This document shows, piece after piece, positions 25,101 to 33,499 of a DNA stretch of 64,000 bases (its first letter is position 1; every line of letters starts with the position of its first letter). A program made the translations under genes and the position numbers. Source of the stretch: Acanthopleura granulata. Lineage: Eukaryota; Mollusca; Polyplacophora; Chitonida; Chitonidae. The notes under the pieces were generated by a model. The model saw nothing but the letters and a program-made list of their open reading frames with translations. It was not told where the DNA came from and made no database searches. The stretch covers positions 24,143,368 to 24,207,367 of the forward strand of contig JABBOT010000005.1 of assembly GCA_016165875.1 (NCBI GenBank), in the 5' to 3' direction.

Positions 25101-28100
25101 GTTTTGAGAATGCCTTTTCTTTCAATTTGTCTGCCCACCTGAAAGTGAGATCAGGTCATGCTGTTAAAAGTTTTCTGTGAATGTAATACAAGGAGATGAA
25201 ATGTGAAACCTCCCTTCATTCCGCATTCGGATATGTTCTCACCAGCTCTGGATTTCTTTCTCAGGCTATGTTCCACATATTTGCTGTTTGCTCCTTCTCA
25301 GGGTTTGCCACACACAGTTGCCGTTTGCTCTTTCTCAGTGTGTGCTTCACATATTTGCTGTTTGCCTCTTGGATGTACAGTTCAACATCGTGCTACACTC
25401 TACCTCTCTTTACGATATATCGCGTTGCACATTGTGTGTCTCATGTAGTGCGATTTTGAAAAGCCTCACCACTCAGCTCTCTGATCTAACACTAATGCTA
25501 CCCCTTCGCTAGCAGTTTCTCGATTAACAGATGCGACAGGTACAGTTGGCTCAGATGGCTGTTTACCTATACCGTAGACTGTGGCCCAGTTCACACGCAT
25601 CGGATCACGAGGTCTGTAGATTGTGCTCCTAGTTGTCATAGCACTCTTTTCACTCACTTTTGTGCTTTCTCTTCTTGTTTTGGTGATTGTGTGTTCAGAT
25701 AATGTTATTACATTTTTGTCTGTATACATAGCAAGAAAGACACTTAATTACCTCTCACACACTTCGCATATATGTACCATTTTAACCTTTGCACGAAAAC
25801 GTCACAGAGTGTTCATAGCAGATACCATACGGACTATTATTCCTGTCTGTTATGTATACACGAGCTATTTGTATTAGGTACTTCCCTGAAATCAACCTAA
25901 TCCAACTCCACATCAACATTCCATCCCCTTCATCTTCCACCCGCTCCGCATCCTAATGGCGGTTACACATTCTCTTACGTTTATCGCTTCGATTTTTGTA
26001 TCAATGGTTTTCTTCCTGAAACCAATATTTCTTCTTTATACATCACACGGTAAACAATTACCTCTAAAAGTGTTGGAATATTCAATTTCGCCAAGCCAAG
26101 CTATGTTTGTAGAAACTGGGATGTAAAATATCAATCGACATATATATATCAAATTAATAAATATTTATCTTAAGTCTCCGTCATGCTGCTTTACTACATC
26201 AACCATGGTAATTTCCATGGAAGGGAAAAGCTCAAAAGCCAGACTCATGACCTCTCGTTCGCCCCAAGCAAGACACACGAGGAACCGCTTCAGTCCCGGC
26301 CTTGGAAATGGAAATTCTAGATTCCCTCGTTCTCATAGGACATACGCCCTTGGCGACAACATGCAGTCGACGTCGCTAGTGGGACTTCTTGTGCCGTGTT
26401 ATGTTCGGTGGAAATCACTCGTTTTCCACGAGCATGGTTTGCATATGTCTATGTCACACGTGAGAAAGGCCATGAATAAGTTACCAATGGTCATAAAGAA
26501 GGTCTGTTATTCACGATCTTTGAATTATGCTCAACGGATTGGTCTGTCAAGGTGTTCTGGCTTTTGAAGTACTCTCTTACATGCAAATAAAACCCAGTCT
26601 GTACCGGTACTTAATTTGGTGGAGTTAGTGTGCACCAGCGCGTTTGGTATTCGCTACACATTGTGTCATTGCGCTTGGCGTTCGTCGGGATTGGCTGGGT
26701 GGGAGCTGGGTTATGAAAGAAACAGTTGTTGTGGTATTGGATGAAAAGGCACGATTTTACAATACTACAACGGACTCACTCTTCTGCAGTGGTGGAAGAA
26801 AGTCTTCAATTGGTTAAAATCATTAATCATGTTTTCTTTTCGTTTAAAGAAATGGATCTATGCGTAGAAAAAGTTGTCTTCTCAGATGCGTTTATTGTGT
26901 ATACTTATTGTTGTTTGGTTTATTGTGATTGTTTTTGTACACGTGAAATAAATTAACGTATTAATGTATGTGTAAATGGTTTATCCTGGCTGCTTATTTG
27001 TAAATGTGTGTCCATTTGTGTTTGTTTACTGTGCTTATCTGCCCTGCGTTACCCTGACAAACTCCTGACGTACGATGTCGTTGTGCTGTCAAGCAACTGT
27101 CCGTGTAAGCAGTACGTTTAAATGTTCCTTTCTGTTGTTTAACATATTGCAGCCTCAGTCAGTATTTGTCTGGAACCCGTTAATATTTTTTTCTTTGAAG
27201 TGTTTCAGATGTCAAAAACAAACCATTTTGCATTTACAGGTAGCCACACCTGCATTTTCACCAAGTTTAAGCTTTACCGGCGGATCCAGTTCTACCTAGT
27301 ACAGACTTACATTCCCACATTCCTGATCGTGGTTCTGTCCTGGGTGAACTTCTGGATCGATCCCCGGGCCGCCCCTGCCCGGGTCTCCCTCAGCCTGCTC
27401 TGTGTCCTGACCATGACCACCCAGAGCTCGGCAGCCAGCGCCCAGCTGCCCCGACTCTCCTACATCAAGTCTCTTGATGTCTGGTTATTCACCTGCCTCA
27501 TCTTTGTCTTTGGTGCCTTCCTGGAATACGCTATCGTCAACGTACAGTGGCGTAAAGCGGACAACCTGGCCAAAAAGGACTTTACCACGATAAAGGAACT
27601 GCTCGCTCCATGGGCTCCACCTGGCCTTAATATACAGGTATGTAGGTAACACTAAACTTTGTGGCTTTGTATGACATGCACAGCTATGTGATATTCTATC
27701 ACACAATGGGGCAAAAACTGCAATCAGTGTATTGATGGATATTCCATTATCCACAGATCAATGAACACTCAGATCCGAGATCTGTATCTTTTTGTGACAA
27801 TGAAATTGTATTGGTCAAGGATGTATTTACGGTTCTGCTTTCGATTGTGATTGTGATTGCTAATCTTAGTGTGAAGTCCAACAGTCAGGGCCACCCGAAG
27901 ACCATAAAGGGACGTACCAATTCCATAATTTGCAATAGGAAATACAGCACAGAGTGGGGACGTACTGTGATAGCGTGCAAATGGTCACACGTAATCGGTG
28001 ATATCCGGTCTTATCTGTTCACCTCAGCTGGGATATTACTGTAATAGTTCATGTAAACGTGGTAGCAACTGAAATCCCTCCTGCTGCCTTGGCTTATGCT

Positions 28101-29450
28101 GTCTTAGGTAAAAGAATGTGTGAATATCAATTGTAATTTGTGAGATACCTTTGTGTTGTCATCACATTTAATAATCAATCACATGAAAACAGTGAAAAGG
28201 GACCAGTCCTCAGGGATCTTTAGTCCACCAGCAGAATCCTGGGTTTTGCAGAAGTACAGTGTAAAATACTACAGTATAGAGAGTAAGACCAGAGAAGCGT
28301 TAGGGCTTTATTCTAACAGTTGTGAATGTGACTGCTAAAATAGTAGTAACTTACACAGTCCCAAACACCTTGCATAGCTTAAGCAGAATTAGAAATGAAT
28401 GATCATGGATTTGTGCCATATCGGCAGTACTTCAACCGTATCGTGGCGAAGCAGAATTAAGAGTAAACAAAAGCAAATAAAGATGTCTCATTTCCAAAGC
28501 AGCATTAAACATATGTTAGCAATATAAAAAAATAATATGTAAATATTACAAAAGCTGGTAACATGTAACAGAGAAGCGGTCATTAGTTTCCCTACAAGAT
28601 TCCCTACAATTCAGATTTCAAACACCTATAGTGCATGGATAAATTCCGCGCCGAATACAAATACACATATTTCACTAGCTCTCTGATTGCAACTGTGCAT
28701 CAAACCACCATGTTGATGTGTGCTTGTACGTCGCCTATCCCCAGTTTGAGACCTTACATTTGCCTTGTGGAAATTAAGGAAATTAGAGAACCTAGCTGAC
28801 AATTTTAAAATTGAAATTATCCCTTTTGTCGCAAAGATGGCGTATTAGAAGACCTTGCCCATCCTCTCCCAGTTGGCGATGAAATTGTCAATTAGGAGCA
28901 AGTGAATTGCAAATGCATGTTTGTGTGATATGTGCTCTTGAGTCTCCTGTTCTCCAGGTCTCCGGTTAGTTAACAATATAATTTCACATTAAAGGTAGCT
29001 AAATCATATATTCTCTGTTTTCTACCTTAATGTTGTGGTTTACTCTTACATGCAAACTTGACTGAATATTAAGAGTTTCTTCGATTCACTTTAAAAATCC
29101 TCCAGTAGGATGTTTTGTGCATCGCCCCACAAAAAATTTTGAACCAACCAAAACATTTATATAAACTTTAGATTGGACTTTGATTAAATCATTGACTTTT
29201 ATTTTGGTGCTTATTTTGATTTTTATAGAGCGAACCTCCCTCTGTGGACAAGGAGAATGGAAAACAGTCGGAAGCCACCAGCAAAATGTTACAATCCCGG
29301 GAGGAACACGAAACGAAATACCAGAAAATGTTCATGACGGCCGAAAAAGTGGACAACTATTCACGAATTATATTTCCATCTACGTTCTTGTTGTTTAATA
29401 TTCTGTATTGGTTTGTGTATAAATTATATCCCAACGAACCTACCCTTTAA
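1096..29450 (+). CDS. Cys-loop ligand-gated anion channel subunit, glycine receptor/GluCl type (8-exon gene)
   Basis: Predicted pentameric plasma-membrane chloride channel subunit opened by a neurotransmitter. Joining coding segments 1096-1127, 13582-13697, 16851-16918, 18110-18330, 19582-19664, 22652-22789, 27240-27637 and 29229-29450 gives 1278 nt with matching phases and GT-AG junctions: 425 aa, near the usual 420-460. The 68-221-83-138 bp run of exons is the classic GABA-A/glycine receptor layout. Seen in the protein: signal peptide 1 to about 21; FRQRW at 80-84 with the Arg where GlyR binds the agonist carboxylate; WRPD at 109-112; Cys-loop C153-C167 (13 residues between); a second Cys pair C213-C224 with GlyR spacing; M1 about 239-259; PAR anion-selectivity motif 265-267 before M2; M3 about 298-321; a short M3-M4 loop; M4 about 399-418. 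Odd points: M2 6' is Leu rather than Thr, and the loop-B Glu of GlyR is Met. The ligand is unknown; GlyR and GluCl cannot be told apart here. Confidence 0.9.
1376..1507. repeat. Tandem repeat, 44 bp x 3, near-perfect
   Basis: Three head-to-tail copies of a 44-bp unit starting atgattcagtatgataatgc at 1376, 1420 and 1464. The copies are essentially identical, so the expansion is recent and the copy number is probably variable. Confidence 0.95.
2320..2720. repeat. Degenerate 22-25 bp repeat array in both orientations
   Basis: From about 2565 to 2695 the motif 'acatatgt.caaaagaatt.ta' recurs with about 24-bp spacing; from 2320 to 2430 the complementary motif (caaattcttttgctcacat, aatttgtacgtatg) appears. 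Further copies lie near 3205-3260. Strongly diverged satellite or a decayed element. Confidence 0.55.
3286..3304. repeat. (TA)n microsatellite
   Basis: Run of about nine TA units, followed by tacac. Nothing else nearby suggests function. Confidence 0.8.
5417..5657. repeat. Minisatellite, 51 bp x about 4.7
   Basis: Units begin atgaatcatgtacaaaagga at 5417, 5468, 5519, 5570 and 5621 (last partial). The period is a multiple of three, so the - strand stays open through all units (5412-5726). That frame starts with a hydrophobic leader-like stretch and then repeats the 17-residue unit DGTIPFVHDSLLRLSLQ. It may be only a by-product of the repeat; see the findings. Confidence 0.9.
6751..6887. mobile_element. 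MITE-like element with imperfect terminal inverted repeats
   Basis: The left arm (gggtacagtttcatgaagcata) and the reverse complement of the right arm (gggccggtttcatgaatcata) match imperfectly over about 22 bp, bracketing roughly 135 bp with no ORF. Outer bases rich in GGGCC are typical of short non-autonomous DNA transposons. No clear target-site duplication was found. Confidence 0.55.
7638..7685. repeat. Short G-rich tandem repeat, 21 bp x 2
   Basis: The unit gggattaagaggtgggaggg plus t occurs twice in a row, followed by a partial third (gggatcatggg). Confidence 0.8.
9630..9664 (+). CDS. Candidate alternative first exon of the receptor (second signal peptide)
   Basis: ATG in the context ACCATGA starts MTLIWWITFAFG and ends GG before a donor gtaagt at 9665. 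The exon is 35 nt, so its phase is the same as that of the 1096 exon and fits the acceptor at 13581. The structure (ATG, about ten mostly hydrophobic codons, GG, gtaagt) mirrors exon 1, so it could be an alternative promoter and exon giving a different leader but the same mature protein. It could also be a chance match. Confidence 0.35.
12569..12700 (+). mobile_element. tRNA-derived SINE, 5' end, truncated
   Basis: The stretch ggcctccgtggttgagatgt followed by tagagtgctagagcacaatg resembles the tRNA-like head with Pol III box A of the SINE seen complete at 36727 and 32575. The body after about 12630 is too diverged to follow. Confidence 0.5.
13582..13697 (+). CDS. Receptor exon 2: N-terminal helix of the ligand-binding domain
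   Basis: Acceptor ttgcattacag, donor ATG|gtgagt. Encodes the end of the signal peptide (LLSVVMVA) and the first helix with TTLEELFDRLF, then NTSS (a possible N-glycosylation site) and the VRP motif that opens this domain in GABA-A and glycine receptors. Starts with one base of a split codon and ends with one base. Upstream in this frame an in-frame TAA at 13544 and the lack of an ATG before codon 13598 argue for a separate leader exon. Confidence 0.88.
14052..14137. repeat. 17-bp pyrimidine-rich tandem repeat, about 5 copies
   Basis: Unit ctcataccattcttttt with small changes in the 'acc' and 'attc' positions, five times in a row. Confidence 0.85.
14842..15388. repeat. Long imperfect inverted repeat (foldback), arms about 200 bp, loop about 130 bp
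   Basis: Arm 1 (about 14842-15040) and the reverse complement of arm 2 (about 15178-15385) align through most of their length, with shared words such as aaatatggtcttcatt, gtgctgattc and gaagcacagtgac. Both arms read as related open frames (14828-15052 on +, 15388-15149 on -) sharing SKYGLH.FW, TEV/IGVLR.TFW and ILKHSD. It may be a foldback transposon or an inverted pair of an unrecognised repeat. A G-run sits next to the loop side of arm 2. Confidence 0.8.
16851..16918 (+). CDS. Receptor exon 3 (68 bp): strands of the ligand-binding domain
   Basis: Acceptor tttgtttcag, donor ATG|gtgagt. Encodes DRITNVDLSVYVQSLSGFNE and INM, matching the 'V...VYV.S...EI.M' block. Sixty-eight base pairs is the standard size of this exon in GABA-A and glycine receptor genes. 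Phase 1 in, phase 0 out. Confidence 0.92.
16919..18109 (+). other. Receptor intron 3
   Basis: Contains the minisatellite at 17553-17825. No gene or known element elsewhere. Confidence 0.7.
17553..17825. repeat. Degenerate minisatellite, 37-44 bp x about 7
   Basis: The core tggtagaaagtaccgctacg, followed by a variable gtggtgctgcaa linker, recurs near 17561, 17599, 17636, 17674, 17718, 17760 and 17796. Confidence 0.85.
18110..18330 (+). CDS. Receptor exon 4 (221 bp): agonist-site loops D and A
   Basis: Acceptor taccttcag, donor AAG|gtacat. Begins EYTADVYFRQRWEDPRL, includes VWRPDPYFMNSK (the WxPD signature) and ends NGTIFFSQ plus two bases of a codon. Arg81 sits where the glycine receptor has the carboxylate-binding Arg, suggesting an amino-acid-type agonist. 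The size of 221 bp is canonical. A decayed copy of its 3' half lies at 40980-41193. Confidence 0.94.
18331..19581 (+). other. Receptor intron 4
   Basis: The first 125 bp after the donor have a diverged copy at 41099-41193, next to the decayed exon copy. The 3' end is a minisatellite that runs into the acceptor. Nothing else recognised between 18480 and 19330. Confidence 0.7.
19335..19581. repeat. Minisatellite of about 38 bp (75-bp higher order) running into a 3' splice site
   Basis: Units share 'gttgactaggtttcatcatt' and 'ctccatcattttatttgc' and begin near 19335, 19381, 19419, 19457, 19496 and 19537; the last gttgactag (19573-19581) is the real acceptor of exon 5. Acceptor look-alikes lie 192, 117 and 42 nt upstream of the true exon start, all multiples of three. 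Confidence 0.85.
19582..19664 (+). CDS. Receptor exon 5 (83 bp): Cys-loop
   Basis: Acceptor ttgactag, donor AGCT|gtaagt. Encodes the Cys-loop C153-NMDLRRFPMDRQY-C167 with the invariant FPMD core; exactly 13 residues lie between the cysteines. Eighty-three base pairs is canonical. The 3' splice site is the last unit of an intronic minisatellite, and in-phase look-alike acceptors lie at 19388-19389, 19463-19464 and 19538-19539. Confidence 0.94.
19850..20105. repeat. Diverged direct duplication, about 100 bp x 2
   Basis: The stretch with 'gaactacttgac.aa.tt' and 'aagctttctta' to 'tccgtgtctgtcgatg' (about 19850-19945) recurs, weakly conserved, at about 19998-20105 (gaactacttgaccgagttc, aagttttctta, tggtgcctgtccgtc). 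Confidence 0.5.
21191..21501. mobile_element. MITE-like element with perfect 25-bp inverted repeats
   Basis: The stretch at 21263-21287 (ccgtcttacaaagctggagt then agctg) and its exact reverse complement at 21477-21501 bracket about 190 bp with no ORF. A further partial copy of the left arm lies at 21191-21215. This looks like a short non-autonomous DNA transposon with a duplicated or rearranged left end. No target-site duplication identified. Confidence 0.7.
22652..22789 (+). CDS. Receptor exon 6 (138 bp): loops B and F
   Basis: Acceptor gtgttgcag, donor ATAA|gtaagt (a GT ten bases upstream in 'tatggtata' is a weaker option that breaks the phase). Encodes YGLTTDEIKFDW, then an acidic stretch and NISFGNCTAAYGI with C213 of the second disulfide and two N-glycosylation motifs. 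Size 138 bp matches the family. The loop-B residue that is Glu in GlyR is Met172. Confidence 0.93.
23178..23335. repeat. Direct repeat, about 64 bp x 2, spacing 90 bp
   Basis: The segment gaatttcataaaatactcc to agccttcggctacataac at about 23178 recurs at about 23268 as gaatttcgtaaaatacttt to agccttcggctgcataat. Confidence 0.75.
23497..23548. repeat. Direct repeat, 22 bp x 2, period 30 bp
   Basis: gtgctcttgtctgtttgaca followed by tg occurs at 23497 and again at 23527, separated by 8 bp. Confidence 0.8.
25281..25372. repeat. 37-bp tandem repeat, 2.5 copies
   Basis: Units starting ttgctgtttgctccttctca at 25281, 25318 and 25355 (partial); exact 37-bp period. Confidence 0.8.
27240..27637 (+). 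CDS. Receptor exon 7 (398 bp): loop C and M1-M3 pore region
   Basis: Acceptor catttacag, donor CAG|gtatgt. Encodes C224, M1 (FYLVQTYIPTFLIVVLSW), the PAR motif, M2 ending VLTMTTQSS, and M3 (LDVWLFTCLIFVFGAFLEYA). Ala-Pro-Ala-Arg at the cytoplasmic end of M2 marks an anion channel. Counting the Arg as 0', 2' is Ser, 6' is Leu and 7' is Cys; GlyR, GABA-A and GluCl normally have Thr at 6'. The exon is markedly GC-rich against its introns. Confidence 0.96.
27638..29228 (+). other. Receptor intron 7
   Basis: No gene, RNA or repeat recognised. The 77-codon frame at 27811-28044 has no recognisable domain. Confidence 0.65.
29229..29450 (+). CDS. Receptor exon 8: M3-M4 loop end, M4 and stop
   Basis: Acceptor tttttatag, phase 0 start AGC GAA CCT. 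Encodes a short charged cytoplasmic stretch, then VDNYSRIIFPSTFLLF and the rest of M4 (NILYWFVYKL), ending YPNEPTL and TAA. This matches the GlyR M4 pattern 'SR.IFP..F..FN..YW..Y'. The whole M3-M4 loop is about 75 aa, short for the family. No clear AATAAA signal is seen in the next 100 bp. Confidence 0.93.
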   Translation, partial: SEPPSVDKENGKQSEATSKMLQSREEHETKYQKMFMTAEKVDNYSRIIFPSTFLLFNILYWFVYKLYPNEPTL

Positions 29451-32400
29451 CATCAACCTTTGTTGCATAAATTGCGTTATCGGTACAACGCCAAGACTGG
29501 ACTGGAATCCTTCTATTAGTGATCTTGCCCATAACCTTTCCCTTGTGGACGTATACAAATGGGCAATATAAATGTCCATGATAAACAACCCTCAGAACAA
29601 AAACAACCATAACAGAATTCCCCGTTGTATTGTTAATGTGGATTGAATGTTTTGTCTGGAAAAGGTGCTTAAAAGGATAATTTACCTCGTATTAGCCTGC
29701 AGTTGATCAGAAGTGACCCACGAGGTTTTTTTTCTTCAGTTAAGCAACCATGAGCTTCATTAAAACGAACGACAGAATTCCCTGTTGTATTGTTAATGCG
29801 AATTATACGTTTTGTCTGGAAAATGTGCTTAATTGGATGATTTACCCCTTGTTAACCTGAGGATGATCGTTAGCTGAACGTCATATCGACAAGAAACACT
29901 TAAGAAGGCAATTTATCAGTGGCTTCTAGGCACCAAATGTGACGTACGACCGACTGTAGTCGAGACATTTTCCTTTCAGTCAGAATTGTACATACACCGA
30001 CAAGGTTAAAAAGTAACAACCAAAATGTGGGCAAAACAGATAACTTATGACGAGAGTATAACAGGGAACTTTCTCATTCTAAAATGTGAAATTTAAACTA
30101 TCATGTTAGAAGGGAAATATGATGGATAATAGTGAAATGGATAACTGGATTAAATCTAGGCTAAGGACTGAACGAGGGTTTTGAATGGAACTCCATTAAA
30201 TGTTGCAGATATTGTCCTCTTGAAAGAATAAGAACTGTGGATTTGTCGACGACAAATAATCTACCCTTTTTTAAATCGAAATATATGGCATTTACTTTCA
30301 CTTTCAAAATGTAAGTTTTGAAACACTGATGTGTTTTGATGTAACACCTAAATAACATTATTCTAATTTTTTACTTTTGTATCCTGTCAAAGTGTCTGTT
30401 TTTGTCTTATTGTCTGTTGTGTAGTCTACCACTATGGCGTTGTTGAATTCAGAAGAATTGTAAATCTTTGTCACTCTGTCCGCATTTTCACCCTTTACGC
30501 CCGTCAAAGTTTTGGGAAATCAAGAACTTTTCATTCTCCACCATAAGACATCTGTGGAACGATGTTATCAAGCTCCTGTGATTTCATCTTAAAATGAAAG
30601 TGTCGTGGGAATTTTTTCCTAACTCCCTGAAGAGCTTGAGAGTGTATTGTTCTTGCCTGCGGCCTAGATCTAGGACTGCAGCCTTCCCATATTATAATAT
30701 GGCGGACATTATATCCCTCTTCGGTGCTGTTAGAGTTGTGCTGTAGCGAATTGCTCCAAACTCTCAGTGTAGACGCCAAAGAGCAGAGCCGCAGAACCGT
30801 TTGGTAACGGACAGCCGTTGCTCCACGAGCTGAGTTATAAGACTTGTACATAGTCACGTGTATTGTATGGACTTTATACAACGACCGCGCGAATAATGTG
30901 TATCAACAACTTTCTCCTCAACAGCATTCAGGTCGCTACTTCTGGAGAACACTTTCTGCCCATCATGGAAGCAATACTAATCTCCTTATTTTTTGTCCAA
31001 TCACTCTGCTGAATTAATACTGCTAAATTGTTCTGTTTGTCTAGATATATTATAACTGGCACACCAGAAACAATAGTTGTTTTGGGGTATGACTGTTATT
31101 CCCTGTGTGCCATTGCTTCCTTAGTGCATTTCTAAGGTGGGTGTTTATTTTTAAAATATGTATATTGCCTCGATGTGGCTTTGGCAGAACTTGGAAGCGT
31201 TTCTTCCTTTGAAATACCCCTGTCTTGTTTCCATATTTCACAATCCACGTAGAACAGACTATACGGTCCATTTTATTTCTTTCAACGACATGCACATCAT
31301 TCTTTTCTTACGAGTCATAGTTCCAGTTGTCGGTGTATACTATAAACATCCTGCCTCTCAGCATATATATGTATATTGAAACAATTAATACGAGGTTGTG
31401 ATTTCACAGATTTTCTTTCTAGGTACTGAAAAGTTGTAAATTTATCACATTTCCATTTTGCATATTAAAAATATGTTCTGATTTTTTAAATATATATGAT
31501 ATACATTTATTAAAATAAATATTCTTCGTACAACCATCATCTACGCGTATAAGCCATATACGTTAATATTTCAATCTTATACTTACACAACTCACGAATC
31601 AATGCCGATAGGCCTGTTTTTGTTACAGTTCATGAATGAATATCGATACAAGTAGGTGTCACACTGTCGCCGTTCATTTATGAATAGTGATTGGTTTAAC
31701 TGTTTGGAAATTAGAATTTAGGATGGAAAGCAATCACAGTGATATTACCTATATGAAGTTGATCCCGCTATAATCATAACGTTATGCCAAGAATATCGAT
31801 TACGTTGTTGAATGAATGTTAGAGGGAAATTTTAGATCCAGACACTGTCAAAGCTAAGACACTAAATTCTTTTCAGTGCAAATAATAAGAAATAATTTAT
31901 CTTTCTAGTTTCCGATTTTTTCAAAGGGCTTGTTAAAGTTCTTCTTTTCGGTATAGACAACCCGAATCATCTTTCCCACACTTTGTCTAGTAGACATCCT
32001 CTATTTTAACTTGGATCATTTAGTTTACGGGTGGCCTGAGTGCAAAATAACAATAAGTTTTTTAGAGGATGTGGCGTAAAGTTCTTGCGAATTTGCGAAA
32101 GTTTTTTTCTTTTACATTTAATTTCGCTTTGCTCTGGTTTCTTCAGGATAACAGGTACCTGTGTGCAATTGATACCTTTTCTGAACCAAACACTGAAATG
32201 TAAACAAGCGCGTAACATGTGCCGCCAAATATCACGGTCACTTCGTCTACAGTATATACATTCGATACAGCACAGAATCTTGTCCAGTAACTTATCGCCG
32301 CCAGTTACCAGAGGTTTGAAGTCCTAGTTGATGTGTGGCAATTATATGTGATATTGATATGCCGGGCTATGGCACGTAATTACCATTGCTCCGTAAATTG

Positions 32401-32574
32401 TGGCACTGTACATGAATGCAAAAGTGGGCTGAGGTTGAACGTGCTATATTACATATGACATTATCTTCACCTAAAATAAAGTTCTTTATTTTATAAACAC
32501 AGATTGTCATGTTATATTTTGCTATGCTGGTATACTTACACATGTATTGTCTCTCGCATTAAAAGCCACAATTT
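29451..32574. other. Receptor 3' flank; no gene recognised
   Basis: Includes the presumed 3' UTR and a direct repeat at 29613-29870. The rest is AT-rich with short, unconserved frames only. Confidence 0.6.
29613..29870. repeat. Direct repeat, about 95 bp x 2, spacing about 161 bp
   Basis: cagaattccccgttgtattg to ttgtctggaaaaggtgctta at 29613 recurs from 29774 (cagaattccctgttgtattg, ttgtctggaaaatgtgctta, gatgatttacc). Confidence 0.8.
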
Positions 32575-32760
32575 ATTTTTCTTGCATAATGGTGGGAGGA
32601 AGGCGGAGTGAGCCCTGTTGCGGGCAGATCTTCCCACGGACTTTTTGGAGAGGAAGCCAGCGTAAGCTAGGTCTGGGCTCACAGCGACCGCTTTGCTGAG
32701 AGATCCCTGAGTCATTGTGTTATATTATCACGCTAGCAACTCGTCCACGGAGGTCTCATT
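32575..32760 (-). mobile_element. tRNA-derived SINE, antisense, nearly complete head and body
   Basis: Read on the - strand it starts gagacctccgtggacgagtt, runs through the A-box-like head, the B-box-like segment around gtcgctgtgagcccagac, then gctggcttcctctcc and tcccacc near 32590. The order matches the copy at 36727. The conserved 3' tail (tcgtataagtgaaat) is missing, so the copy is truncated. Confidence 0.7.
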
Positions 32761-33499
32761 AAAACAAACGAGGATAACATCTCGGTAGAATATACTCAAA
32801 GGGTAGTGCAAATCGAACATATGGATATTGTTCTCATTTAAACCGAGAAATTAGTTCGTTCGATTTTGATTGAGAACTGTGCTAGTCAATGCGGGAAGTA
32901 ACAAATATTTAAAAGTAAATCAAATATTTAGCAATAATGATTAGCATACGTTTTTGTCAGTGACAGATTTCTCAGCTTTCAACTTGATGTAAAATTATTA
33001 ACACACTTAACATATACGAATACGGAAGACTTTAGAGTCAGGAGTCATGGATGAACTGGTATTTTTGGCGTTGCTTCGTTGGGTCGATGGTAAACAGAGG
33101 CAAACAAAATCCCCATTGCAGCAAGGAAAACCATTTCCTGTTTCCCGGTAGAAGCCTGTTCTGGCCATGATATGGCTGTGAGAATACCAAAGTGGTGTTC
33201 AGCCATAATCATCCATTCATTCTATCATGGTCGAGAAGGTCTGCATCTTTCTCCTTTCACTGCCTTATCACATTGCTCCAATGCTCAGTCTTATCGCTCA
33301 GTCGCGTCATCGACCTTGACATCACGGGGAGAAGGAGTCATGTCCACTATAATCGCTTTTTCTCCCACTAAGGCCTTTCACTTGGATTCAAACAGTATAA
33401 AGGCCTTCAGATGTCACGAAGAAAGTTTGAGTAAACTACAATGGAAGCAATGTAACGAAAGTCCTAGCACGCTCGTGACAGTTTATGCTATAATAGGTC
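32761..33499. other. No feature recognised
   Basis: AT-rich sequence without repeat similarity inside the window. A 158-codon frame begins at 33172 and runs into the duplicated segment; it has no recognisable domain and is not kept open in copy B. Confidence 0.5.

Larger units (their letters stand above)
22790..27239 (+). other. Receptor intron 6, 4.45 kb
   Basis: Contains three small direct repeats (23178, 23497, 25281). The longest open frame (26205-26567, 120 codons) has no recognisable domain. Otherwise nothing is seen. Confidence 0.7.

Noticed and set aside
26205..26567. 120-codon open frame in receptor intron 6
   Set aside because: No domain, signal peptide or repeat support; lies within a spliced intron; length is possible by chance in 64 kb.
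27485..27754. 89-codon - strand frame over exon 7
   Set aside because: Shadow of the receptor pore exon.
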